Below are positions 37,115 through 47,245 of a stretch of DNA of 64,000 nt, piece after piece. Position numbers and translations under genes: made by a program. Under the pieces are notes generated by a model. It did not search any database. It had not been told where the DNA came from and saw only the letters and a list, made by a program, of their open reading frames with translations. The DNA comes from Anthracocystis setariae. Lineage: Eukaryota; Basidiomycota; Ustilaginomycetes; Ustilaginales; Ustilaginaceae. Position 1 is the first letter of the stretch. Every line of letters starts with the position of its first letter. The DNA lies in contig CAKMXJ010000001.1 in assembly GCA_928724745.1 (NCBI GenBank), positions 62,001-126,000 on the forward strand, given 5' to 3'.

Positions 37115-37436
37115 GTGGTGGTCAACACTTTTTCTTTTGCGTTGCAACTTTCTTCCATCAGTCCGAATTTTGGATCTCGCTTGTTCACAGACAACAGCCT
37201 AACAACATCACTCTGACGAAAAAAAGGAAAGGATGGAAGGAATTCCACGTCAACTGAATGCGGAGAGTAAGTGTCTCTTCTGTCACTGCTTTGCTCAATT
37301 GCGCCGACACAACGACGTGGCGCTGCTCTCTCCCTCTCTCCATATCGTCAACCTCCTGGATATCAAACATCACACCACCACCACCACCACCACCCCCGCA
37401 ACCATCCTCTCGCATCAAGCAAGCAAGCAAGCAATC
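36985..37436. promoter_or_regulatory. Divergent promoter of mL49 and SEC61-gamma with triplet arrays
   Basis: 452 bases between two start codons. A (GTA)n array at 37050-37073 passes directly into a (GAT)n array at 37074-37114. A (CAC)n run lies at 37372-37393 and four to five AAGC tetramers (37416-37433) abut the SEC61-gamma ATG. Confidence 0.6.
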
Positions 37437-38133
37437 ATGTCGGACACAATCAAGGAATTCGTCGAGATCCCACAAAACTTCTTCCGCGAAGGCACCCACT
37501 TTGTCAACCGCTGCACAAAGCCCAACCGCAAAGGTAACGTCCCCTTCCCTCTCATACTTGGGCCAAAATGCAACGACAAGTTTCAACTAACAACTCATGC
37601 GATCTTGGCGCGCTTTCCAATTCGAATGTCGATCAGAATACATTCAGATCTGCAGGGCGGTCGGTCTCGGGTTTGTCGTTATGGGTTTCATCGGGTACTT
37701 TGTCAAGCTTGTAAGTGGCTGGCTTGGTCTTTGGCTTTGATATCAGTGTTCGCAGTGCATCCGATGGCGTTTTCAAGTTCGAGAACAATCTCAAGCCGTA
37801 TCGCTTCGACAAACATATACCACCGGTATACAGATTTACTAACCCTGCATCCTCCTTAATCCTTTTCTGCGCTTATCACTGTAGATCCACATCCCAATCC
37901 ACTCGATCGTACGTCTCAACCCCATCCCCGCGCTTTCTACCATCAATCACTTGCATGCGACTTACCATCTCTTTCTGCCACTCTCTTTTGCACCTTGCTT
38001 GCGGATTTGGCCTTTGCAGCTCGTGTAAGTGTTCCCACCACTTTCCCCCCCACATCTACACTCGATCGTCGTCAACTGACACCCTCTTCTCTTCCATTGT
38101 TTCTCTTTTGATCTAACAGCGGTGGAGCCTAAA
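37437..38133 (+). CDS. SSS1: SEC61 complex gamma subunit (Sss1), five exons
   Basis: Exons 37437-37533, 37637-37710, 37885-37908, 38020-38024 and 38121-38133 give 70 residues. The protein starts MSDTIKEFVEIPQNFFREG, has RCTKPNRKEY, then a single membrane helix (AVGLGFVVMGFIGYFVKL) and ends IHIPIHSILVGGA. This agrees residue by residue in layout with Sss1/SEC61G, a tail-anchored ER protein that clamps the Sec61 translocon. All four introns are GT-AG (GTAACG, GTAAGT, GTACGT, GTAAGT donors) of 103, 174, 111 and 96 bases. Exon 4 is only five bases (CTCGT). Without it the frame reads IRWSLN and loses the conserved end. Reading on from exon 3 also fails to give the family C-terminus. Confidence 0.92.
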
Positions 38134-38463
38134 CTCCAAAATGATCCCAAGTTTTCGCAGTCAATACAATACCATCGTCTATCTCTCTGTTATCACCATT
38201 TCGACCATCTGTGTTCCGTCCATGCGAGATCGGTTTCAAGTGGCATGCGGACGGAGTGTGTGTGTGGATGTGCGATATGGGTTCAAGTGCCTAAGCAAAC
38301 CATACCCCAGAGAGTGAGGGTTAAATTTGTGACACACACACACACACACAGTCTCTCTCTCTCTTTTTGAGAACCAGAAGCCGGGGATGAGAATGGGAGA
38401 AGACAAGCCGCCACTGGAACGCGTGGGTCGGGGGGGGGGCATGTGATGAAATTTTTTGGGGCG

Positions 38464-38500
<37 letters not shown>

Positions 38501-38666
38501 GTGAGGGATGATGTTCTCCACTCCTTTCACTCTCAGCGAGTGAAGAGGGTAGAGACTAAGAGTGCTAATACACAGTTTTGCATAAAGAAAGAGAGAAAAA
38601 CACTGAACCAACAAACAAGAGAAAAGATGCAAGGCAAACAGAGAGCGGAAACGCCGCGACCGGTGT
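38134..38666. other. Convergent 3' region of SEC61-gamma and RPL35 with dinucleotide arrays
   Basis: 533 bases between stop codons. It holds an (AC)n run at 38332-38351, a CT run just after, and a (TG)n run at 38465-38498. The AC and TG runs are complementary and can pair across about 113 bases. No gene was recognised. Confidence 0.6.
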
Positions 38667-40261
38667 TTATGCCTTGAGGACAAACTTGCGATTGGCAAAG
38701 TGAATCTCGCGCTTATGCTGACGCTCAGTAATGCGAGTTCGCTCGTGCTGTTCCAGAGAGAAAAAGCGGAAAAGGCGTAAGGTGGATAGTGTCAGTAAGC
38801 AACGTTCAAGGTTGGAAAGAGGATAAAGAAGGAGAGGAGGCAGTGAGGCGAAGAGGGGAGCAGTCTATCGTCCACAGGTCCAGAATGTGTTTTGCGGCAA
38901 AAATCCATCCATCACCCTGGCCAATCTCCCACTAATACACAACCTTCTCGAATGCAAACCAACCACCAAGCAGCGTCCACCAGAGTCATCTTGAAACAAT
39001 CCTTAAAAGATCCAAAATTACCGCCCACCCTATCCCATCCCTTGTCTCTGCATTGCGTTCCAACCAAACCCCATCTTCGATCAATCCCAACGCTGATCTC
39101 TTATTCAAAAGCCCCATGTTACCTGCTGCTTCTACCTGAGCCTATCTGGCCTCTCCTTGATTGAGCGTGGAAAGAGAAAAAAAAAACCTACCTGGTTGAG
39201 CTTGCGGCGGATAGCGCGCGTCTTCTTGGCACGCAGATCGAGGGGGATGTACTTCTTGCCCTTGTAGAACTCGCGCAGGTTGTCGCGCTGCTTCTTGTTC
39301 ATCACAGTGAGCACACGTGCAATGTCCTTGCGAATCGAGTTAATGCGCAGAATCTTGCTCGACGAACCACCAGCCACCTTCTGAACACGAAGGTTGACAA
39401 GCTCAGTCTTGAGCTCCTCGAGCTGCTTGGTAAGGTCAGCCTTGGACTTGGACTGAAGCTCGAATGTCTTAACCGGAGCCTACAGTTCGAGGGGTGGGGG
39501 GGATTGGCGTTGGCGTCGGGTGAGGTTTGGAAGAAGGTGCAAGGGTAAAGGAAAAAAGGTAAGCATGGTTGAACGGTTGTAGAGGGGTGCAGGGAGGGTT
39601 GATGCAGTGGGTGTCGGTCCAAAATACCCAAGAGGTTGGAAAGTTTGCATGCACTATGTCGGTGAGGAAGAGTCGGTTTGATCGCGGTGGTTTCTGGTGG
39701 TCAAGCTGTCTCTCTTCGCGATGAAAGCGATGTGTACGATGCTGAATGCCAGAGGTGGATGGACCGGATGCCTTGTCTTATTATCCTTGTTGGTTGTCCA
39801 AAGACATTTCGATCCGATCGGACGACAGTGGCTGGTTGGTTGGACATCATGCTGACGATGGCGATGGTCGAACGGAAGCTGCATTGTCCGAGTATGCAGG
39901 ATGATCCGAATAGAGCTGACATACGGCGCCGCAGAATTGATCTGGTCGTCCTTGTACAACTTCCAGCCTGACCTCAACATTTCGTATCCGCTTGCCATAA
40001 CCTCCCACTTGCTCAAACATCAATCCCTGCCAACAACCTCTCTATCCCATCCCGCAGTACGATCAATCCGTCTGATATCCACCAAACCACACTGTTCCTC
40101 CCCATCCGCACTATAAACCGATATGCAGTACTCCATCACCTCTTCGTCGTCCTAGTCGTATGCTGTGCACTGCCAAATTGGAACCGTCTTTCGTGTATTG
40201 GACCGCCGAAACCCATGCTATGCTGATGCTGGTGCGTGATGTCGATGCGGAAACCTACCAT
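38667..40261 (-). CDS. RPL35: 60S ribosomal protein L35 (uL29), three exons
   Basis: Exons on the minus strand: 40259-40261 (only ATG), 39192-39479 and 38667-38747. Together they give 123 residues, the same length as human RPL35. The protein reads [21 protein letters not shown], then [57 protein letters not shown] and ends in [10 protein letters not shown]. Intron 1 (779 bases) begins GTAGGT right after the ATG and ends CTGTAG. Intron 2 (444 bases) is GTAGGT...GAACAG with a good branch-site match (TTACTGAC). The protein sits near the polypeptide exit tunnel and contacts SRP and the Sec61 complex, whose gamma subunit is the convergent neighbour. The exon-1 assignment rests on the donor next to an ATG and the expected length; I saw no alternative in-frame ATG before the GCT codon. 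Confidence 0.87.
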
Positions 40262-41108
40262 TTTGACAAAGTACGCGAAAGAATGGAAGCGGGCAGGTGA
40301 GGTGAGGTGATGAGTCTTGAGGATGGTGAGGCTGGAGAACGATGATGACGACCACGCTCAACTCGGGCGGTCTCTGCGCAATCGGCGTCTTCCGGACCAA
40401 ATCCAGCTACTTTCTGCTAACATCCCCCACCTTCGCCCCTCAATTCTGCCTTGGCTCTCTGTCGCTCGTCGAAACCTGCCCTCGGCGCCACTCAATGAGA
40501 TCACGTGTTTTGAAGAATTGGAAAAAAAAAAAAAACTCTCACGATCCCACAAATTTAGGCCCAACCCAAACTCGATTTCTGTGCCTACTGACAATTTATC
40601 AAAAAAGTGCGGTATAGTTTCGCTCTAACAGCACCACAAAATTCGTCCTTGGGTCAGTCCCCGAAAGACAACCTCAGCTCCACTTCTGTACCTGATCGGG
40701 CAGACGCCCATGAACTGAATCTGATGTTGCAACTCTTTGGTGGCAATTAACAACTCGGTTTTGCCGTAGTGACGCAGCAACTTTGTATGATACAGTAGAT
40801 AGATAAAAGGACAGTAACGCTAGTAGAGAGAGTAGTGGGTGTACACCGTGAGACTGTCAACAAACCTTTGGACGCGAGAGAGACATGGACCGTTAAACAA
40901 GAGTAAGGCTTTGGAGGGGACCAACTCTCTCGGTGACGTCCTCATCGCGCCCCGATCGGCTTTGAAGTCCACAGTGACAGTAGGCGATGGGGAAAAAATA
41001 CAGTAGTAGTAGTAGTAGAAGTGTGAACACAACGAATAGAGAGGAAGGTATGGGGCCGAGCATTGTCCGAGTTGGGTTCGGTTCTGAATATAGGCAAGGC
41101 AAGATGGT
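40262..41108. other. Intergenic: RPL35 promoter and 3' side of the serine-rich gene
   Basis: 847 bases without a recognisable gene. An A run of 13 bases (40523-40535) and a (GTA)n run (41001-41018) are the only simple features. Confidence 0.45.
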
Positions 41109-44100
41109 TTAGTGTACGACGGAGAGGTCGCTAGTCTTGTAGCCTAGACGACTTCCGTGATGGCTGGAAAAGCTGGTCTGGCTCGACGACATGGACACTG
41201 CGTGACTGTCGGTGGATCCCGAAGTTCCAATCGACATACCCATGGCCCTGCCAACACCTTGGCTCATGTACGGCGTTCGCATCGGGTGGGGGAACGAATT
41301 CATCCTGGAGAACGAGCCAAGAGAAGAAGCCGAGCCCATCGAGGTACTGCTGTCCGAGTGGCTCAACGAAGGCTCCGCATGATGTGCTCGACCAATTTGC
41401 AACGCGCCCTTGGAGCTCACCGTAGGCAGAACACCGCCGTGTCGGTACGTAACGCTTCGCGAGCTGCGTCCCTCTTCGTTGTATCGTGTTGAGCGCTCGT
41501 TCAGCCCTGCAATGTAGACTGGTCCGGGACTCGCAATGTTGGCCGAAAGCGCAGGCGAGAAGCCAGGTCGCTCAAATCGCTTCATGGGACTTGCATCACC
41601 GCCATTCAGGCTGGCCGCGAGACTCAGAGGCCTCAGCTTCAACGACGAAGGCGATACGTTGCCATCACGCTGGTCTGTACCAGGCGAGAGGCGGTCGGCT
41701 GCGGAAATATCCAGCGGAGCCAGAGCAGCTCGTGTCGGCTTGTATCGACGAGGAATCGAGGCAGTGGTTGACATGGACGAGGTGGAGCTGGTAGAAGGCG
41801 TAGCTTCGTGGCGCGACTGTTTCTGCGGAGTTCCATCAACAGGCGTCAGGGGAGGAGTGAGTGGATCCATCAGGCGGCTATCTTGCTGTGGCATGAGAAC
41901 CAGATCTTTGGGCCTGGTACGGCTCGAACCCTCGATCGAACGTTGAGGGCTGTCTTGCAGATTCTCCTTTTCCTCGTCGTCTTCTTCCTCCTCACTCTCA
42001 TACAGACCAAGACCCATGGTTTGAGTGCTCCCAGAAATCTCTTCAGGGATGTTGCGCAGCGAAGAAGACTGCGACATGGACATGCGCGACATTTGCGACA
42101 TTTGCGACCTGCGGTACCAGTCGGCAGCCTGACTTTCGCGCTTTGCTTCCTTCTCTTTCGTCTTGGCCAAGTTGAGTTGGACGCTGGCCAGAAGCTTGGT
42201 ACGACGGTCTGCAGCCTTTCCCAAGTCCTCGCCCACCGAGTCTGACTCGCAAGTGCTATTGCTCAACGTGCTGATTGTCGAGGCAGCTACGCTGATCATG
42301 CTGTCGCGCTGAGACATGCAGTCGAGGTCACCATCGAGGTTGCCGAAGTCGCCGGTGCCAGAAGGGTGGGGTCGAGGTGTATTCTGTTCGTGCAAAGGGC
42401 TTGCTCGCACGCTCACACTCGCCATATCGGGCAAGGGCGACTGCGGAGCGAATCTGCTGACATCCATGTGCTGCAGAGGCGTCTTGTCGCCGTCGGTCCA
42501 CGCGGGTGAACCAGCAGCTCCGAACGCGACGTTGGGGCTCGCTGCTGCGCTTTCGATGTGCGGCGAATAAGCCGACTCTGGGCTGAACGCACCTGCGTCT
42601 TCAGCGCTGGCAGCAGGCCTGCCCCAAGCGCCAACATGTAGCATGGGCGAAGAGGCTTCTGGAGAAAGCAGGAGTCCGGGGGACGATGGCGACAGCATCT
42701 GCGACGGCGAACCTCCAAGAAGGCCACCCGCGGAAGACGGCTTTTGGAACTTGAGCGGCCTCGTGGGTTCCAACTCCTGTCCGTTGAAGAGGATGGCAGG
42801 GCTGAAGCCGAGGCCGACATCCTCTGACTGCTGACCGATCATAGGGCTGGTAGCAGGTCGAACTGAACTCGGGCTCTGCTTTGCTTTTCTGAACTTGCTA
42901 AACTTCATCCGCGGTGTTGTTTCAGCCATGTCAACGTCCTCCTCATCCTGCCCGAACACTTGACCGTCACCAGTAGGTTTGGGGAACTGGGTGATGGCAA
43001 CAAAGCGAGGAGTGGTGTTGCGAGATGTGAGGCCCGGTGAGCTCGCTACTGACTTGCGCGACAGGCTCAGTCGGGCTTTCAGGTTCTCCGTGAAGGTAGG
43101 TCGGGGGCTCAAGGAAGGCGAGTTGCCAAAGACCTTGGGACTCAGCTGCGCAAGGATGGGGCTGTTGGCTCCGAGACCGGGAGAAAGATGAGCGCCATCC
43201 ATGGGTGGGTCAGGGATCAAGGTGCGGTGGTAGGGGCTCATGAAGTTCATAGCTGCTGGTCCCTTGCTGCTGTTCAACGGCAGGTGGTCGGTGGACTTGG
43301 CCTTGAGCTGCATGATGCCAGCTTGGCGCACTTCGATCGGCTGGACTTGGAAGCTAGACTCGTTCATCTTGGCCGACATATCTCCTGTTGGTGGCATAGG
43401 CGCGGCGCGGGGATGCATCAGGCCAGGCACCATGAGCTTCGGGCGATCCAATGCTCCAGCCGTCATTGCTCTTTTACGCGGCTTCCGCAAATCGTTCGCT
43501 TCGTCGCCATCCAGATCAGCTCCGCTCGCAAATATCTGCGTCGATTTGGCCTCAGGCGTTTGGATGCCACCGGTCTTGAGCATCGAGACGGGCATCGGCG
43601 GCAGAGGAGGCACGGATGCAGCTGGCACAACGTTGGCTTTGCCGAAGCTGGTGTTGGCCTCGATGTCCATGCTGGTCTGCGATGAGCTGTAAGAGAGAGC
43701 CGATGAACTGTGGGAGAGAGCATCGCTCGAGTAGCAGTGATCCGTCGAAGAGCCATGAGCGACAGAGCTGCCCGCCTCGAGATCGACGTCCTCGGTTTGC
43801 ACCGGAACCTGGCGAAGACTGCCGAGCATCTTGTTGAAAGTATTTTGCGACGGGCTTTTGGGTGGACCGAGGCGAAGACTCAGAGGACGGAACTTTGGTA
43901 AAGGCTCATCGTCCTCCTCATCTGAGGACAAGCCGCCATATGCGCCAGAGTCGAGGGCTGGCATGTCGAGGCAAATCTGACCGATGATGCCCGTGGCGCT
44001 ATAATCGTCTTCGACATCGTGGCTATCAATGCCAAGGCCACGAGGGCCTCTGGAACTTGTCGGTCGACTCGTCCTGCTCTGAGCAGAGGTGTTTGAAGAG

Positions 44101-45257
44101 GTCTTGTACATGGCCGCGCTGGTTGGTGCGGGTGGCAAGCCAGCTGAGGGTGGCGGTGTTGGAAGGGGAGAGCGCACCGAAATTGGCGAGGGCAATGCAC
44201 TCAGGTTGGCAAGGGGGCTGGCTCGGAAAGTAGGCATTGAGGCTGTTTCGACTTGACCGGGCGAGAGACTTTCGATGAGAGCGTTTGGCGTGCTCTTTTG
44301 CCTTCTGTGATGCTGCGCGATCTTTGATGCTTGCGTGGATTGCGACGAAGAGTGGGGCTGCACATGACCGTTCTTGTCGAAGGAGAAATTGCCATGAAGC
44401 TTGAGAGATTGCTCGAAAGATTCGTCGTTTCCAAAATCGATGCCGAGATCCAGAATAGGCGTCAGCGAGGTTTCTTCGGCATCCTTATCCTTCTCCAGAT
44501 TGCTGCTGTTGTCGCTGGATGCAGAGGCAGCTGCCTTGGGCGACGAGCTACTCGAAGAATCCGGTAAAACACCAAGACTGCGAAGCAGAAGCGACGGAAC
44601 CGCCGCGCGACCAACCTCCTTCTTTGCTTCTGTAGCTTCGTTTTCTGTTCTCCTGATGCTTCCTTTGCGAGGCAAGACAGTGGGTGAAGAAGGTTTGGGT
44701 GATTTGCCGTATACCATGGGTTTCAGGAGGATGCTGGGACCAGGAGACATGGTGAGCTCGGTGAGACCTGGCGAGCGAGGCGTACGCGGAGAAGGTGCAT
44801 CTGCGGATAGTGGGAGCTGCATCCGAGGTGATAGCAGCGCGGCCTGCGGGAACTTGGGAGAGACGGGGGATTTGGACGAGAGATACGCTGGCTGACGCGT
44901 CGAGGTCAGCGTCTTCTGATCGAACGATATCCTGGTGGTGGTGGTGTCATGAGAGGCCCTGCGTGTGCGTTCAGAAGCGAAACTAAGGCGAGGCTTTGCA
45001 ACATCGACCTTTGACACATCGAGGGTGGATGTTGATATTTGCTTGAAGCGTGCTGCGTAAAGTGATGCGGCCGAGGCTGGACGAGGGATGTGCCTGATCA
45101 TGAGGGTTCTTCGCTTTTTGGACCTCAAGTAGCGTCGAAGTGCGACCAGAACAAATATGGCGGCTGCGACAAGCGCAGTACAAGTTGCTGCGAGAAGCGA
45201 GGTGGACAGCGTCGACATTCCACCGCCGCCAGCAGCAGCTACGCTGGGGCTGGACAT
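41109..45257 (-). CDS. Large serine-rich single-pass membrane protein, function unknown
   Basis: 1382 residues from the ATG at 45257 (an upstream GTG extends the frame by 25 residues). After a short N-terminus there is one hydrophobic helix (about residues 17-40, LLAATCTALVAAAIFVLVAL), immediately followed by the basic stretch RRYLRSKKRR. This predicts an outside N-terminus and a cytosolic tail of more than 1300 residues. The tail is disordered, very rich in Ser, Pro and Thr, with dozens of SP/TP sites (SPRTPRSPG, TPPPSAGLPP) suggestive of proline-directed phosphorylation. One short coiled coil occurs near LASVQLNLAKTKEKEAKRESQAADW. I recognise no enzymatic or known binding domain. The length, lack of stops and codon-like composition support a real gene. 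A signalling scaffold or a cell-cortex/wall sensor is possible but is only a guess. Confidence 0.8.
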   Translation of the reverse strand: MSSPSVAAAGGGGMSTLSTSLLAATCTALVAAAIFVLVALRRYLRSKKRRTLMIRHIPRPASAASLYAARFKQISTSTLDVSKVDVAKPRLSFASERTRRASHDTTTTRISFDQKTLTSTRQPAYLSSKSPVSPKFPQAALLSPRMQLPLSADAPSPRTPRSPGLTELTMSPGPSILLKPMVYGKSPKPSSPTVLPRKGSIRRTENEATEAKKEVGRAAVPSLLLRSLGVLPDSSSSSSPKAAASASSDNSSNLEKDKDAEETSLTPILDLGIDFGNDESFEQSLKLHGNFSFDKNGHVQPHSSSQSTQASKIAQHHRRQKSTPNALIESLSPGQVETASMPTFRASPLANLSALPSPISVRSPLPTPPPSAGLPPAPTSAAMYKTSSNTSAQSRTSRPTSSRGPRGLGIDSHDVEDDYSATGIIGQICLDMPALDSGAYGGLSSDEEDDEPLPKFRPLSLRLGPPKSPSQNTFNKMLGSLRQVPVQTEDVDLEAGSSVAHGSSTDHCYSSDALSHSSSALSYSSSQTSMDIEANTSFGKANVVPAASVPPLPPMPVSMLKTGGIQTPEAKSTQIFASGADLDGDEANDLRKPRKRAMTAGALDRPKLMVPGLMHPRAAPMPPTGDMSAKMNESSFQVQPIEVRQAGIMQLKAKSTDHLPLNSSKGPAAMNFMSPYHRTLIPDPPMDGAHLSPGLGANSPILAQLSPKVFGNSPSLSPRPTFTENLKARLSLSRKSVASSPGLTSRNTTPRFVAITQFPKPTGDGQVFGQDEEDVDMAETTPRMKFSKFRKAKQSPSSVRPATSPMIGQQSEDVGLGFSPAILFNGQELEPTRPLKFQKPSSAGGLLGGSPSQMLSPSSPGLLLSPEASSPMLHVGAWGRPAASAEDAGAFSPESAYSPHIESAAASPNVAFGAAGSPAWTDGDKTPLQHMDVSRFAPQSPLPDMASVSVRASPLHEQNTPRPHPSGTGDFGNLDGDLDCMSQRDSMISVAASTISTLSNSTCESDSVGEDLGKAADRRTKLLASVQLNLAKTKEKEAKRESQAADWYRRSQMSQMSRMSMSQSSSLRNIPEEISGSTQTMGLGLYESEEEEDDEEKENLQDSPQRSIEGSSRTRPKDLVLMPQQDSRLMDPLTPPLTPVDGTPQKQSRHEATPSTSSTSSMSTTASIPRRYKPTRAALAPLDISAADRLSPGTDQRDGNVSPSSLKLRPLSLAASLNGGDASPMKRFERPGFSPALSANIASPGPVYIAGLNERSTRYNEEGRSSRSVTYRHGGVLPTVSSKGALQIGRAHHAEPSLSHSDSSTSMGSASSLGSFSRMNSFPHPMRTPYMSQGVGRAMGMSIGTSGSTDSHAVSMSSSQTSFSSHHGSRLGYKTSDLSVVH

Positions 45258-46887
45258 GACGACACGCGCGAAGGTGACGAGGACGCGCCCCGTTACACTA
45301 GACTGGCGTGGTGATGGTCGATTGTTAGACACCCTCGTCGAACGAGAGGCCTTTTTGGTGGAGCCAGGGACAGCGAGTAAAGCGAAGACGTGATGGTATG
45401 TGGTGGTGGTAGCGATGACAGATTGAGCGGCGACGAGGACAAGCTTGATCCAGCTCTGAGCTCAATCGACCTTAGTGAAGGAAGGACAATACCAGTGCTA
45501 AGGTCAAGAGGGGCGGAGGCAGACTTGCGAAGCTAGACGTCAGGTGAAAAGAAAATCCGCTGCAATGAAGATCGTTGTGGCCGGCAGAGTAGCAGAGTCT
45601 AGGATGAAAGAGGGCTGCAAGGTATCCGAGGACTGCACAAGCACTAAGAACGTCAGTGCTCTCGTCTCGATTGCAGGACGGAAGCGAATGCAGTACGGAG
45701 GCTGGACTATGCCGAGCGATACAGTCCGACCAAACCTTTGTGGTATTGGCAGCAAGCCAAGACAGCGAGCTTGGACACTGAAAAGGGCATGTAGCAGCTG
45801 GGGCAGACAGGCACATCGATCCGAACTATCACACTCGGCACAGAGGTGCACGGGAGCGCGTGGATATTATTGACATGCCCGACGCTGATCATCCATGCTT
45901 GGTTTGCGGACGACGCTGAACGGGCTTGGACTCTGGCTAGCTCGAGCGTACAACGCCTTACGCCACGGTAGGCAACTGCTGGAAGCGGTCGCTCCATCTT
46001 CATCACAGTACAGTACAGTACAGTACAGTACAGCACAAGCCTGGCCAAGCCTGACAAGACCGAGAGTGTAAGTAGAGTGGTGCAGTAATGCAACTACTCT
46101 AGCAGAAAGACGCGCGAAAGCAGAGGCTGAAGGGTCCAATTGTGCATCAGCGCCAAAATGTGGCTCGGCACAAGAGACCGAGATGCAGCTGGCAGCTGTC
46201 AAATTGGCCGAGGCTGCTGCGTCGCCGAATTTGCGTCTTGCCTCCTCCGTCTTACCTCCTCCTCTTCTCTCCTCTGCTTGTCAAATACAACTCTGGCCAT
46301 GTCGCTTTCGGCCCCAAGCTGGCCAACATACTGTACAGAGTAGCGTGTTCTGATCGGGACTTGCTACAATCAAGACCCAAGATCACGTACAGTACATGGT
46401 TGCCAGCCGAATCGTCGGAATCGTCCAGACCAGCCAAGGTCGTTGCTAACCAAGTTGGGCGCAAGGGGTCGGATCGTCTCAGCTGTCTCAGTCTCCGATT
46501 TCAGTGATGTCGAAGAGAGTGATTCAGCCATGAGCTTGGACCCAAGCGAAGTAACTGTAGTTAAATCTCTATGCATCACCGAGATCATATTATTATTTTG
46601 TCGTTTCATGATGATGCGCAGGGGTCGGAGTGCATACAGCGGCACTGCGCTGGAATTCGTTCAGCATGCACAGCGAAACCGCGTCTGAAATCCATCGCGT
46701 TTAATTGTTTGCTTATGTCAGCCCACCTAATCCTGCCATATCTTATAAAAAAAAAAAAGCCGCGATCAGTCGAACGAGAAGAAAAAACGGCACAGAATGT
46801 CGATTGGGCTGAGTGCTCAGTCGTGGCCTGCACCTTGTTGCTTCAGAACCATATCCATCGTTCGACACTCTCCTCTCTTTTGGCAGG
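45258..46887. other. Divergent intergenic region with ACAGT pentamer array
   Basis: 1630 bases between start codons on opposite strands, unusually long for this window. An (ACAGT)n array of about six copies lies at 46005-46034. An A run of 12 occurs at 46746-46757. No coding or RNA gene was recognised. The bases just before the SF3B5 ATG (pyrimidine tract, then GGCAG) resemble a splice acceptor. Confidence 0.5.
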
Positions 46888-47245
46888 ATGTCAGATCTGC
46901 GCTACACCGCAGCTTCGCAGCTAGAGCACCTGCATGGCAGGTATACGGGCACCATCAACGCTGACACCGAGAAGTAGTGAGTATCCTCTACACTCTTTCT
47001 CGGCTTCAGTCGTCTGGTGAATTGTCAAGCTGACCCAGCCGCATCTCTTGTCTCCTTGGTTTGTATGAAACAGCGAATGGATCACACATCAGCTCAGAGA
47101 TACGAGCTCGTCGATCGTTGGGCATCCACCTCTTCTGTCGTACCAAGCACTGGCTGATGGAGAATGCAAGGCCCGTGTCAAGTTCGAGCTCACCGAGAAA
47201 ATGTTGCAACCATGCGGTCCCCCTCCGCAAAAGGAAGACGACTGA
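46888..47245 (+). CDS. SF3B5: SF3b subunit 5 (SF3B5/SF3b10/Ysf3), two exons
   Basis: Exons 46888-46976 and 47074-47245 encode 86 residues, the same length as human SF3B5. The intron (97 bases) starts GTGAGT and ends ACAG and splits a Tyr codon. The product reads MSDLRYTAASQLEHLHGRY, TINADTEKYEWITHQLRDT, then HPPLLSYQALADGECKARVKFEL and ends EKMLQPCGPPPQKEDD, matching the family throughout. SF3B5 binds between SF3B1 and SF3B3 in U2 snRNP. SF3B3 itself is encoded at 11.6-15.3 kb. Without splicing, an in-frame stop would follow residue 29, so the intron is needed. Confidence 0.93.
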
